A stretch of 64,000 bases of DNA from Acidisoma sp965199065 (GCF_965199065.1 NZ_CBDAQN010000002.1:1-64000), one strand, 5' to 3'; positions 52,227-61,378 are shown, numbered from the stretch's first letter. Numbers and translations are program-made. The notes: generated by a model not told the origin, from the letters alone.

Positions 52227-53537
52227 ATGATGAAGAATTTTTGGCGCCGCATGCTGTACGGCCGTCCTCCACGCCGGCCGGCCAGACGGCCGGACGCGGT
52301 AATCCCCGCTGCACGGCCACCAGCGCCGGTGCTTGCGAACGAGGCATTCACGCCGACACAGCCCCGGACGGGCCGCGCCGGGCTGATCGGACGCCAGCAG
52401 GAGATCGAGACGATCCTGCAAGGTCTCCTCGAAGACAAGGCGCACGTCGTGCTTTATTCAGAGCGCGGGCGCGGCAAGACTTCCCTTTCGAACGTTGTCG
52501 TCGACAGGCTGAAGCGTAAGGGACTTATCGTCGTTCGCTACCAGTGCGAGGCAAGCACCACGTTCGACAGCTTCATGCGCGGTTTGGTGCGTAGGTTGCC
52601 AGAGTCGCTCCTGGCGTCGCCCGTGCGCATGGAAGCGCTAGAGGGTTGCGAGGCCGCTTTGCCTGCGGGCCCGCTCCGCCCCGACGATGTCGTCACCCTG
52701 CTGTCGAGGCTCAGGCTCACGTCACTCATCTGCGTCATAGATGAGCTGGATCGCATCGTCGATCCCGAAACGCGGACGATGCTTGCCGACACAATCAAGC
52801 AGCTCTCGGACCGGGGCATCCCGCTGCTCTTCATGTTGATCGGCGTCTCCGACAACCTCGAGCAGTTGCTGGGCCAGCATCCTTCAATCCAGCGTGCCCT
52901 GGTCGCACTTCCGCTGCCGCTCCTCTCCGACGAGGAGATCAGCAACATCGTCGAGAAGGGTGCGAAGGATGCCGGGCTGAACTTCCCTGGCGATCTTGTG
53001 TCCGCGATCGTCACCGTCTCGCGCGGGATGCCTTATCTTGCTCATGTCCTGGGTCTGCGTGTCGCGCAGGCGGCGGCGCGCCGGAACACGACCCTGGTCA
53101 AGCCGGTCGACTACGGTTCGGCTCTCGATCGTCTGGTCCGGCAGGCGCCGTCCGAAGTCCTTCGGAATTATGACGAAATCACGGCGCATGGCCGCGACGA
53201 AGGCGCAGCCTGGGCTTTGCGCGTCATTGCGACCTGCCCTCAGGACCCTTGGGGGATGATCCGCGTCGTTGAAACTCCGGGCGAGAAGGCTCTCCTGGGC
53301 GGCCAGCGTGTGTCCTGGTCGGGCTGGGTGAAACTGCTCGAGCATGGTGTCGTAAGACGCGTCTTCGGTGATGCGGGGAGCGTCGTGGTGATCCACCGTT
53401 CCCTGGTGCAGCATGTTCAGCTGCAGGAAGCTTTGCGGAGGCACGCCGCAATTACCCGCGAAACGGGCATGGACATCCCCGTCCGGCCCATTGCATTCGG
53501 CGGCACGACCGTGGCCAGCCTCACGCGATCCTCATAG
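52227..53537 (+). CDS. AAA/STAND-like ATPase in the polysaccharide locus
   Basis: P-loop ATPase of 436 residues, of the ORC1/Cdc6- and ExeA-like AAA type. An Arg/Pro-rich N-terminus (1-50) precedes GLIGRQQEIETIL. Walker A is YSERGRGKTS (77-86), where the first Gly of GxxxxGK is Ser; Walker B is ICVIDELDR (168-176). Sensor 1 is MLIGVSDN. A helical lid domain follows. Start is the first of two tandem ATGs. The next gene, encoding the chain-length protein, begins 8 bases after its stop. In this position it may energise or regulate polymer export; that is inference. Confidence 0.82.
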   Translation: MMKNFWRRMLYGRPPRRPARRPDAVIPAARPPAPVLANEAFTPTQPRTGRAGLIGRQQEIETILQGLLEDKAHVVLYSERGRGKTSLSNVVVDRLKRKGLIVVRYQCEASTTFDSFMRGLVRRLPESLLASPVRMEALEGCEAALPAGPLRPDDVVTLLSRLRLTSLICVIDELDRIVDPETRTMLADTIKQLSDRGIPLLFMLIGVSDNLEQLLGQHPSIQRALVALPLPLLSDEEISNIVEKGAKDAGLNFPGDLVSAIVTVSRGMPYLAHVLGLRVAQAAARRNTTLVKPVDYGSALDRLVRQAPSEVLRNYDEITAHGRDEGAAWALRVIATCPQDPWGMIRVVETPGEKALLGGQRVSWSGWVKLLEHGVVRRVFGDAGSVVVIHRSLVQHVQLQEALRRHAAITRETGMDIPVRPIAFGGTTVASLTRSS

Positions 53538-53545
53538 GTGCAGTA

Positions 53546-55657
53546 ATGGACATGTCAGTGATACCGCTCAGCGGCTCCGCGGAACCTTCCGGCGGCAAGA
53601 TGCAGCTGTCTCAGATAATGATGACCATGCGCCGAAACTTCTGGATCATCCTGCTCTGTGCACTCATCGCGGCGGGTGCGGCCTTCGGCTTCTCGAAATT
53701 GCAGCCAAAGCTGTACACCGCGAACGCCGCGATCGCCATCGAGTCTCAGTCGATCGGCGTATCTGAACTCGCGGGCGCTATTCACAACGACAGTCTCCCG
53801 GACCCGATGCCTCTCGTGATGACCGAGATGCAGGCGCTCTCTTCGCGCCCGGTAGTGGAACGAGTGGTTTCCGAACTCGGCCTTGCTCGCCTTCCCGAGT
53901 TCAACCCCGCACTGCAACCGCCGAGCCTGGTGCAGAACCTGATGACGCAACTTCGCACGTACATCCCGATGATGCCGGCGCCGGCACCTGCGAAGGACAC
54001 CGGCAATCAGGGCGTGCTTGCCAACGTCTACAAATCTCTCGTCGTATCGCAGGACAACCGCAGCTTGGTCATTGGCCTGGCGTTCACGTCTCAGGACCCG
54101 AAACTATCCGCGTCGTTTCTGAATGACCTGATAGACAGCTACCTGAGCACGCGGGCGAACAGCCGGGCCGGCGCCAATAGCAAGGCCAACGCCGAGATGC
54201 TTGCGCGTGTCGATGTGGTTCGGGCAAACCTGAACAACCTCGAGCAGCAGATGCGCGATCTTCGCACCAAGGATGGCCTTGTCGGACTGCGTGCGGGAAG
54301 CATCCCCCAGCAGCAGGTGGAGATGCTCGCGACGGAAGCCTCCAACGACAGTCTCCAGCGTGCGCAGCTCGAGGCGCAGTGGGAGCAGGCCAACGCGCTC
54401 ATAAAGGCTGGCGCCTGGGACGATCTCGGCAGCGTGCTTTCGTCCCCCACCATCTCGAAGCTCCGCGAGCAGGCGAGTGCCGAAAGCCAGCAGGTCGCGG
54501 CGTTGCGGACGCAGGACGGGCCGAATTCACCTGAGCTGCGAAGCGCGGAGGCTGACGCCGCGAGTGCGGAAGGTCAGGTTGCGGCGGAAGGCCGGCGCAT
54601 CGTGAGCTCTCTCGCGACGCAGCTCAGCGTGGCGCGCGCCCAGGAAGCCGACGCCGAGCGCCAGCTTCAGAAGGCTCAGGAGGCCAGTGTCACCTCCGAG
54701 AATGCCCAATCGCAGCTTGACGACCTGCAGCAGGAGGTGACCGCGCAACGGGCTCTCTACCAGAACCTTCTGCAGGCAGTTCAATCGACAGCGGGGCAGA
54801 CCACATCCTCGCTCGTCGACCTCAACGTGCGGGTGCTGAACACGGCGGTGCCGCCCGCGGTGCCTTCCAGCCCGAACACCAAGCTCGCGACCATGATGGG
54901 CGGGATCGGGGGCCTCGTCCTCGGCCTGCTGCTCTGCCTGATCCGCAGCCATACGGCCGACACACTCGGCACGACGGACGATGTCATCGCGACGACGGGC
55001 CTGCCGGTGAGCGCCGTGATCCGCGGCGGCAACCGCACGCTTCTCGCCCGCGTCCTCGGAAACCCAAGCGGCCAGGAGGCGGAGGCCCTGCGCCTTCTGC
55101 GGATGCGGCTTCGCTTCAACGGGCTACCGATCGCGCCGCGCAGCGTTCTGTTTGTCTCGCTCGATGACGGCCGTGAAGCGGCGGACCTCGCCTCTGCCTT
55201 CGCTCATGTCGCGTCAGCCGACGGTGAGAAGGTTATCCTCACCGAGGGAAGTTTGCGCGAGCCCCGTCTCGCAAGGCTCCTCGGCATCCAGCAGACGGGT
55301 CTGCTGACAGTGCTCGACGGTGAGGAAGATTGGCGGGACGTTCTGCAGACGGGTGAGGCGGCAACTCACCTGGACGTTCTGATCACGCGGCGTCCTGCGG
55401 GCGCTCCGCTGGCTCTGCTCACCGGTCCCCATTTCCAGAACCTTCTGCTGGATCTCCATGACGCCTACAACCTGACGGTGTTCAACGGCGCGGCCGCAGC
55501 CGGATCCGATACTTTGGCGCTTGCCTCGGAAGTCGATGCGACGGTGCTCATTATCGATGCGGAGAAAGCCAACCGGGCGGAAGTACGGGAGGCGGCTTCG
55601 CGTCTCGCTCTTGCATCGCGCCGCCGACTGACGGTCGTGTTTGTCAGCACGAAATAA
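53546..55657 (+). CDS. Wzc/ExoP/GumC-like chain-length protein with degenerate kinase domain
   Basis: Polysaccharide co-polymerase of 703 residues. A first membrane helix (32-49) and a second (447-466) flank a large periplasmic region with a coiled coil (about 215-405). The PPAVPSSPNTKLA motif before the second helix is typical of the family. The cytoplasmic C-terminus (500-703) has the fold order of a BY-kinase, but the motifs are lost: the Walker A position reads SLDDGREAADLA, Walker A' reads LTEGSLREP, and the Walker B region reads TVFNGAAA. No C-terminal tyrosine cluster is present. It likely sets chain length without its own ATPase. An ATPase gene sits directly upstream. Confidence 0.88.
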   Translation: MDMSVIPLSGSAEPSGGKMQLSQIMMTMRRNFWIILLCALIAAGAAFGFSKLQPKLYTANAAIAIESQSIGVSELAGAIHNDSLPDPMPLVMTEMQALSSRPVVERVVSELGLARLPEFNPALQPPSLVQNLMTQLRTYIPMMPAPAPAKDTGNQGVLANVYKSLVVSQDNRSLVIGLAFTSQDPKLSASFLNDLIDSYLSTRANSRAGANSKANAEMLARVDVVRANLNNLEQQMRDLRTKDGLVGLRAGSIPQQQVEMLATEASNDSLQRAQLEAQWEQANALIKAGAWDDLGSVLSSPTISKLREQASAESQQVAALRTQDGPNSPELRSAEADAASAEGQVAAEGRRIVSSLATQLSVARAQEADAERQLQKAQEASVTSENAQSQLDDLQQEVTAQRALYQNLLQAVQSTAGQTTSSLVDLNVRVLNTAVPPAVPSSPNTKLATMMGGIGGLVLGLLLCLIRSHTADTLGTTDDVIATTGLPVSAVIRGGNRTLLARVLGNPSGQEAEALRLLRMRLRFNGLPIAPRSVLFVSLDDGREAADLASAFAHVASADGEKVILTEGSLREPRLARLLGIQQTGLLTVLDGEEDWRDVLQTGEAATHLDVLITRRPAGAPLALLTGPHFQNLLLDLHDAYNLTVFNGAAAAGSDTLALASEVDATVLIIDAEKANRAEVREAASRLALASRRRLTVVFVSTK

Positions 55658-55662
55658 GTGAC

Positions 55663-55697
55663 GCGGGGCTCTCCCACCGCCAGTGGGGGAGCCCCGC
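55663..55697. terminator. Bidirectional terminator hairpin
   Basis: A 15-bp stem, GCGGGGCTCTCCCAC paired with GTGGGGGAGCCCCGC through one G-U pair, with a 5-base loop. It lies between the stops of the chain-length gene (+) and the large GH26-like gene (-). No strong T-run follows on either strand, but its stability and position support termination of both transcripts. Confidence 0.7.
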
Positions 55698-55708
55698 CAG
55701 TATTGTGG

Positions 55709-58700
55709 CTAGTGCGTCGTCGTGAAGCTGAACGATGACGTGCCGTTGCTATCCAGGGCTTTGACACCGCTGAAGATGCTCGATCCGTTCACCGTCACCC
55801 CGTTGACGTAGAGGTTGCGATCTTCGGAAGACGAGCCGCCGTAGGCGTCGTTGACGAAGGCAACGCCGAGCGTGTGTGAACCAGCACCGAGGTTCCCCGT
55901 GAAGGAGAACGCTTGGGTCGCGTTCGCACTGTGCAGAGCGCTGATCGGCTGCGGAGTGGTGACAGCCTTCCCATCGATGTAGAGAACGAAGTCGGCATTC
56001 CCCTGCCAGGCGTCCTCCGACAGGCTCAACGTTACCGTGTCGGCAGGGGCCGCCGCAGTGTGTGTCGCGCCACCGACCGCAAACGTATCCGTTCCGCTAG
56101 AGAGCATGGTCGCGCTCGTCCCGGCGTAGGTGGTGCCGTCATAGGCAATGGAGTTGACGTAGAGATTGCGGTCCGTGTCCGGCGTTCCGCCATACGCATC
56201 GTTGATGAAGCTCACCTGGACATCGTTGACGGCCGTACCCCAATTGCCCGTCAGCAGGAACGTCCCCGCATCGCCTGACGAATGAAGTGTCGACGCGGTA
56301 TAGTCTCCCCCAACCTGCTTGCCGTCGACCGACACAGTGAACTGCGCATCTCCTTTCCAGGCGTCTTCCGATATCTGGAGCGCGAGAGTGTCAGTGGTAG
56401 GCGGCGCGGCGGCGGGCTGCGTCGCCGTGATTGTGGACGCAGCCGAAGCCGTCTCGCCCGCGGTATCCTTGATGCTCGCGCTGACCGTGGTGGTGACAGC
56501 CTTGCCCGCTGCGACCTGGTTCGCGGTGGGCGTGAACACCAGCCCGTTGAGCGTCGTCGCGACGGACGTGGCCGATCCGGAGACGGTCAGCGCGCCGTTT
56601 GCGATCTTGCTGCCGTCGGTCGCCGCATTGGGATCCGAGAGCGTGCCGTTCGCGGCGGCGCTTAGGGTGACCGTGGCGGTTTCAGTCTGGCCAGCATTGG
56701 CATCGGCGATCGTGACGCCTGTGAATGGCTTCGCGCTGGCAGCGTCGGTTGTGGCGACCGCTGCGGTCGCGGGCGTAATCGAAATGGCCTGTGCCACATC
56801 CGTCGCCTTGATCGTGGACGTGGTCGAGGCTGTCTCTCCGGCGGTGTCGGTGATGGCGGCGGTCACCGTCGTGGTGACCACAGCACCGGGCGCCACCTGA
56901 TTGGCGGTAGGCTTGAATACCAGCCCATCGAGGGCGGTCGCTACCGCCGTTGCCGACCCGGATATGGTCAGGACGCCGTTGACGACCTGGCTGCCGTCTG
57001 TGGCGGCGTTGGGATCGGACAGCGTGCCGTTTGCGGTGGCGCTGAGTGTCACCTTGGCCGTCTCCGTCTGCCCGGCATTGGCATCGGTAACCACGACGCC
57101 GGTGAACGGTTTGGCGCTTGCCGTATCGGTGGTCGCGACCGATGCGCTTGCCGGCGACACGGTGATCGGTGTTTTTGAGCCGGCGTAACCCGCGGGCGCA
57201 CCCGCCAGCTCAGTGCCGGCGGTTCCGTTGAGCGGCTGGGTCCACCAGTCGCCGCTCGTGTTCAGCTGGTCCAGTGCCGACCCGGTCCAGAACAGCGTCA
57301 CGACTTCAGCCGAGGATGGAACGACGGTGCCGTTCTCCTCTATTTGCTGGCCGCTGTTGATCGTCCAGGCATTGCCGGACGTGTCATAGATCGTGCCGGT
57401 GGTGCCGTTGAACTGAGTGTTGGCGGCGCTTGTGGCATGCGCCGGTCCGGCCGGGGAGTCCGTTATCGTGGAGGTGATTGATGCGGTCTCGCCGGCAGTA
57501 TCGGTGACGGCGGCGGTTACCGTCGTCGTGGCGGCGACGGTCGCCGACGTGGGCGAGAACTCCAGCGCGTCGAGGGCGGCCGCGACGGTCGTCGCCGAGC
57601 CGGAGATCGACCACACGCCGGATGCGGCGGTGCTTCCATCCGTCGCCGCATTCGGGTCCACCAACGTTCCATGCGCGGTGGAACTCAAGGTGACGATGGC
57701 GGTCTCGGTCTGGCTGGTGTTCTTGTCCGTAATGACAACTCCGGTGAACGGCTTGGCGCTGGCCGTACCATTGGTCGTCGCGTTTTCGGACCCCGGTGTC
57801 ACCGTGATTGGCGTTGCCGTGGGCGTCGTCGTTGACTGGGCGCCAAAATACTTTGCCCAGGCCGCGGCTTCCAGTGGCTTGTCATCCGCCGTATCCGAGA
57901 ACGCGTAGGTGCCGCCGCCGTTGTCGTCCCAGATGCTCACGAAGTCGACGGTTACGCCGGAGTTCGTCAGCGTCGAAGAAAGCCATTGAACAAAAGTGGG
58001 GTTGTCGCTGGTAGGCGAACTTCCGGCACCGGTCTCGCAAATTGCAATGGGCTTACCTTGGGCTTTCGCGAAATCTATCAGATTCTGCAGGCTCAGGGAG
58101 GTTCCGCCGCTGGCATCGAGGCTGTATTGGTTAGAAGCGGGATCTGTATAGTAGTGCTCAAGGTTGATGGGGTCTGACGCCCATTGCGCCAAACTCGTGT
58201 CATACACCGGGTTGGGGGAGTTTAGTTCCTGCCCGCTCTTATCCCAGTCGTAGAGGGAATACGGGTAGAGATTGTCGTAGACATCCGCTCCGATGACGTC
58301 GACGTATTGGTTGCCTGGATACATAGTCTCCGTCGCGTTACCTGCCGCGCTGCCATTGGCGATGCCGGGGTTCCAGATAACCTTCAAACTAACCCCGTCG
58401 GCCGCAGCGGCCGAGTGCAGGACGGTGTAGATGTGCTGAAAGGCAGAGACCCAGAGTGCCTGCATTGACGTGCTGCTGCCGACGAAGCCGGGCGTGCTGT
58501 TCAGGTTCATCTCGACGCCTGGACGCCAGTACTGCGTTTTAAAGCCGTCGCTGGCCCAGGTCTGCACCATTGACTGCAGCATGCTGTCATACGTGCCGTT
58601 CGCATAATTCTGGAGAATCTGCTCAGATGAAGGCGCGTTGGAGCTCGTTGAGCCCATCGGAAGCGCGATGACCGGGATAGTATTCTTGAAGGTCGGCGAG

Positions 58701-58918
58701 GCTGCGGAGACGCTTGCCGACCAGCTCGTGTTGCTGAGCCAAGCGCTCGGAGCCTGCGTGAAATCAATGTAGCTGTTCTGGAAGACGGGCGTCGCTCCCA
58801 TGAGGCTGTCGAAGCCGTCGTTGGTCGCGTCGAAAGTCGCCTCTGCCGAGGACCCAGGCGTGTTCGCATTGCCTGTGAAAACACCTAGCGGGAATGGGGT
58901 GGATGATGTGGTCGACAT
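55709..58918 (-). CDS. Large multidomain GH26-like secreted protein with cadherin-like repeats and two CBMs
   Basis: A 1069-residue modular protein with no N-terminal signal peptide. Residues 10-360 form a GH26-like barrel with probable acid/base Glu136 (RPGVEMN) and nucleophile Glu295 (AICETGAG). Three cadherin-like repeats follow (about 371-486, 585-703, 711-832), each with SAKPFTGV, DPNAATDGS and TDTAGETAS-like blocks. A different insert at about 500-575, with YDTSGNAWTI, separates the first two. Two related carbohydrate-binding modules (843-949 and 959-1066) share FxNDAYGG and DRNLYVN, a calcium-type CBM60/CBM36 pattern. Type I secretion through the C-terminus is plausible. It probably binds and trims the secreted polymer. 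Confidence 0.87.
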   Translation of the reverse strand: MSTTSSTPFPLGVFTGNANTPGSSAEATFDATNDGFDSLMGATPVFQNSYIDFTQAPSAWLSNTSWSASVSAASPTFKNTIPVIALPMGSTSSNAPSSEQILQNYANGTYDSMLQSMVQTWASDGFKTQYWRPGVEMNLNSTPGFVGSSTSMQALWVSAFQHIYTVLHSAAAADGVSLKVIWNPGIANGSAAGNATETMYPGNQYVDVIGADVYDNLYPYSLYDWDKSGQELNSPNPVYDTSLAQWASDPINLEHYYTDPASNQYSLDASGGTSLSLQNLIDFAKAQGKPIAICETGAGSSPTSDNPTFVQWLSSTLTNSGVTVDFVSIWDDNGGGTYAFSDTADDKPLEAAAWAKYFGAQSTTTPTATPITVTPGSENATTNGTASAKPFTGVVITDKNTSQTETAIVTLSSTAHGTLVDPNAATDGSTAASGVWSISGSATTVAAALDALEFSPTSATVAATTTVTAAVTDTAGETASITSTITDSPAGPAHATSAANTQFNGTTGTIYDTSGNAWTINSGQQIEENGTVVPSSAEVVTLFWTGSALDQLNTSGDWWTQPLNGTAGTELAGAPAGYAGSKTPITVSPASASVATTDTASAKPFTGVVVTDANAGQTETAKVTLSATANGTLSDPNAATDGSQVVNGVLTISGSATAVATALDGLVFKPTANQVAPGAVVTTTVTAAITDTAGETASTTSTIKATDVAQAISITPATAAVATTDAASAKPFTGVTIADANAGQTETATVTLSAAANGTLSDPNAATDGSKIANGALTVSGSATSVATTLNGLVFTPTANQVAAGKAVTTTVSASIKDTAGETASAASTITATQPAAAPPTTDTLALQISEDAWKGDAQFTVSVDGKQVGGDYTASTLHSSGDAGTFLLTGNWGTAVNDVQVSFINDAYGGTPDTDRNLYVNSIAYDGTTYAGTSATMLSSGTDTFAVGGATHTAAAPADTVTLSLSEDAWQGNADFVLYIDGKAVTTPQPISALHSANATQAFSFTGNLGAGSHTLGVAFVNDAYGGSSSEDRNLYVNGVTVNGSSIFSGVKALDSNGTSSFSFTTTH
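56423..57808 (-). repeat. Three cadherin-like coding repeats, interrupted once
   Basis: Within the large GH26-like gene, repeat units lie at about 57461-57808, 56810-57166 and 56423-56788. The second and third are close in sequence (shared ANAGQTETA, SDPNAATDGS and TANQVA blocks); the first is more divergent and is separated from the others by a roughly 90-codon insert. The pattern suggests duplication of the distal unit, and such repeats can vary in number between strains. Confidence 0.8.
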
Positions 58919-60064
58919 GGGAGATCCTCAAGGAAATTCGATGAAGGCCAAAGGGGATTTTAATCAGATTAGTCAACTTGACAAGATTAAAAGTGTTAGA
59001 GATTGAGTCAAATCAACGAGTCGGGCTCTACCCAAAAGAGGTATATGATCCGGTTTGGGATGTTATAACTTGTTCTTTAAGGGGAAACGGCCCTATGTGT
59101 CGTCAAGCATGGCCTTTGCGCGGGCTCTCTATGACGTTAACGACCCATGACGAACCAACGCTAGAACGTGTTTCTGGTCCTCATGTTTGGCGTGCGGTGG
59201 CACCGCGAGGCTGGCGATCGGAGCCATGCCGGTTGACAGTCTAACATCGCCGCCTTGGCCGACACTCTCGGTCGTTGCGGCTACACGATCGCCATAGAGT
59301 TCCGTTACGACTTCGTATTAGCCTTGCTGTGCGCCTGTTCAGCTTGAACGCGGGTTTGCGAAACGCACTCGTATTCCAGTCAAAACACGAATGCAATCGT
59401 TATCACACGGAAATGTTATTTTGCCGTCGCGAGCAGTGCCTGCCCGCCAGGACAATCTCCTGCAAACTTCGGAAAATTCAATCAGAGCTTGTGGTTGATC
59501 GGTCCGATTGATTTCATCTTTAACGACACAACACCTTTGGCTTCAAAGAGAGTCACCGCCAACCAACTGAAATTGAAACTTATTATCGGCTAGATAATTA
59601 TAGTTTCATCTTCGGAATTTGTTGCTGAGAGAGATTTGCTCGCGGAGGTTGAGTGAACGCTTCCGAGGCTGATTGGCTTGCATGGCAAGGTGTACAGCTC
59701 GTTCCCACACGCGGCACCTCACCATGTGGGTCCCCGCGCCCACGGCAGAATGAAAGTGGGTGTCGCCCGAAGACCATCCGTAGAGCCGAAAGCTCCGTAT
59801 GGAGCCCCATGTCCGCCCCGCCAGATAAGCGACACTCAGAGCCGCCTCTCGCGGAAGACCGATCCTCGACCGGCTGATGGCCGACGCCGTCGAAGATCGC
59901 GCGAGCCGGGTCCTACTTCTTGGTCCTACGGGGGAAAGCTCGTCACCAAAGCCATGGGCGTGATCAATCCCGCCGGCGGCGCCGTTACCAGACGTTTGTG
60001 GTGAGCAGCCGGTCGGGAACCAGCCGTCTCAGCGACGCTACGGGCCGTCCGGCCTAGCTGCTAC
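58919..60064. other. Long non-coding stretch, A+T-richer, with several hairpins
   Basis: About 1.1 kb between the GH26-like gene and the DUF2189 gene with no convincing coding region. The first two-thirds is visibly A+T-richer than the rest of the window and should contain the GH26-like gene's promoter. At 59700-59810 several short perfect stems cluster: CCCACA/TGTGGG (59704-59730), GAGC/GCTC (59783-59795) and GCTCC/GGAGC (59792-59805). The last two share bases and so are mutually exclusive. It could be a structured RNA or the remnant of a mobile element; I cannot name either. Confidence 0.45.
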
Positions 60065-60934
60065 TTAAGCGACGATGCGGCGATAGACGTGCCAGGTCGC
60101 ATGGCCGAGAACCGGCAACGTCACGGCGAGCCCTAGAAGCCCGGGAAGGGCCCCGATCACCAGACCGGCGACGATGACTGCACCCCAGCCCAGCATGAAG
60201 ACCGGGTTCCGTGCCACGGCGCTGATCGAGACGCGAATAGCCTCGGAGGCCTTTACCGGCTTGTCGAGCGCAAGCGGGAAGGAGACGCAGCCGATTGCCA
60301 CTGCGATCAGCGCGAAGATGACGCCGACGCCGCAGCCAATGACGATCATCTCCCATCCAGCTTGCGTGGTCAGCACGCGAGTAAGAAAGAATGCGTTGGG
60401 CTTCGCAGACGATGTCCCCAATGTAAGATGATAGATGATACCGGCGGCCGCGTTCCAGAGCAGGAAGAGGACAATCGCGACCCCGCCAAGGATGCGCAGC
60501 GACCGCCCGCGTGGCCCGAAAAAGAGGTGCAGGGGGTGCGACGCCGCATCCTCACCCCACAATTCGCGTCCGCGGCTGAGCGCCGCATACCAGAGCGTCG
60601 CGAGCGGTCCGATGAGTGCGAAACCGGATGCGGCCGGGAACAGGAAAGGCAGCAGCGCTCGGTCAGCGACGACCCCGGCGACCACGAGGCCAGCAAGCGG
60701 AAACAGCACCGCCATCGTGACCTGATCGGTCCGCAACTCGCGAAGGTCCTCGAACCCGGCCTTGAGAGCGGGCATGAGCTCGTTCAGGCCCACCTTCCGG
60801 ATGTCGATCGGCCCGGGAGAGGCCGCATCATCCCGCTCCTCCTCTATTCTGGCCGCAACCTCCTCATGGGTCTCCGGCGGCGCGCGCAGAAAGACGACGG
60901 TAAAGGCATCCGAGAGCGTGGTGGCGAAGCTCAT
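60065..60934 (-). CDS. DUF2189 family integral membrane protein
   Basis: Membrane protein of 289 residues with about six helices, matching the DUF2189 family by its overall layout and the C-terminal TLPVLGHATWHVYRRIV block. An N-terminal cytoplasmic segment of about 70 residues is acidic. A strong AGGAGGGA lies 10 bases before ATG 60934. It follows cyoD by 30 bases on the same strand and is probably co-transcribed. In many cyo operons the heme O synthase gene cyoE holds this place; DUF2189 is not an enzyme of that type. An accessory role for the oxidase is inferred. Confidence 0.85.
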   Translation of the reverse strand: MSFATTLSDAFTVVFLRAPPETHEEVAARIEEERDDAASPGPIDIRKVGLNELMPALKAGFEDLRELRTDQVTMAVLFPLAGLVVAGVVADRALLPFLFPAASGFALIGPLATLWYAALSRGRELWGEDAASHPLHLFFGPRGRSLRILGGVAIVLFLLWNAAAGIIYHLTLGTSSAKPNAFFLTRVLTTQAGWEMIVIGCGVGVIFALIAVAIGCVSFPLALDKPVKASEAIRVSISAVARNPVFMLGWGAVIVAGLVIGALPGLLGLAVTLPVLGHATWHVYRRIVA

Positions 60935-60964
60935 GCGGGTCGTCTCCCTCCTGAACGCGTGCGG

Positions 60965-61378
60965 CTACTCGAGCAGCGTCGGCTGCTGCGTCATGTCCAT
61001 GCCCGGCATCTTGTCGGGCATGGTCCGCGGATAGAGCGTATGGAACATCCAGACGGAGAGGCCGATCGTGAAGACGAACAGCGGGACCGTCAGGATGAGC
61101 GAGACGCTTTTCCAGGCCTGCGCCGGCGACAGACCAAGCCCAAAGAACAGAGCCGCCTGGGCGACGAGCGCGATGACGACCAGGGAAGAGACTACCCAGA
61201 GAAAGATGGGATAGGTCAGCACATGCTGCTGGGTCACGAGCAGCGCCGCCAGCATGAGAACTATGGAGGCGGCGTAGCCTGCGAAGTAGCCCCCGGTGCT
61301 GGCCTGCCGCACCTCCGCATGGAGCAGCGGGTCTGTCTCATGAGAGGCGTAGGCTTGGCCAGGGGCATGGACAGCCAT
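60965..61378 (-). CDS. cyoD: Cytochrome o ubiquinol oxidase subunit IV
   Basis: Small inner-membrane subunit of 137 residues with three helices, matching the CyoD/COX4-pro family (GYFAGYAASIVLMLAAL, LFFGLGLSPAQAW and FVFTIGLSVWMFHTL). An acidic, Met-rich tail follows. The start shares one base with the cyoC stop (TGATG). The N-terminal 35 residues are soluble. It stabilises the oxidase complex and has no redox centres. Confidence 0.9.
   Translation of the reverse strand: MAVHAPGQAYASHETDPLLHAEVRQASTGGYFAGYAASIVLMLAALLVTQQHVLTYPIFLWVVSSLVVIALVAQAALFFGLGLSPAQAWKSVSLILTVPLFVFTIGLSVWMFHTLYPRTMPDKMPGMDMTQQPTLLE

Noticed and set aside
55709..58918. Possibility of a CRISPR array or tandem DNA repeat array here
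   Set aside because: The repeats are in-frame protein repeats of about 115-120 codons, not short direct repeats with spacers.
59653..60004. Open frames in the stretch before the DUF2189 gene, considered as an element or reverse-transcriptase remnant
   Set aside because: No transposase or reverse-transcriptase motif could be read in any frame; only the hairpins are solid.
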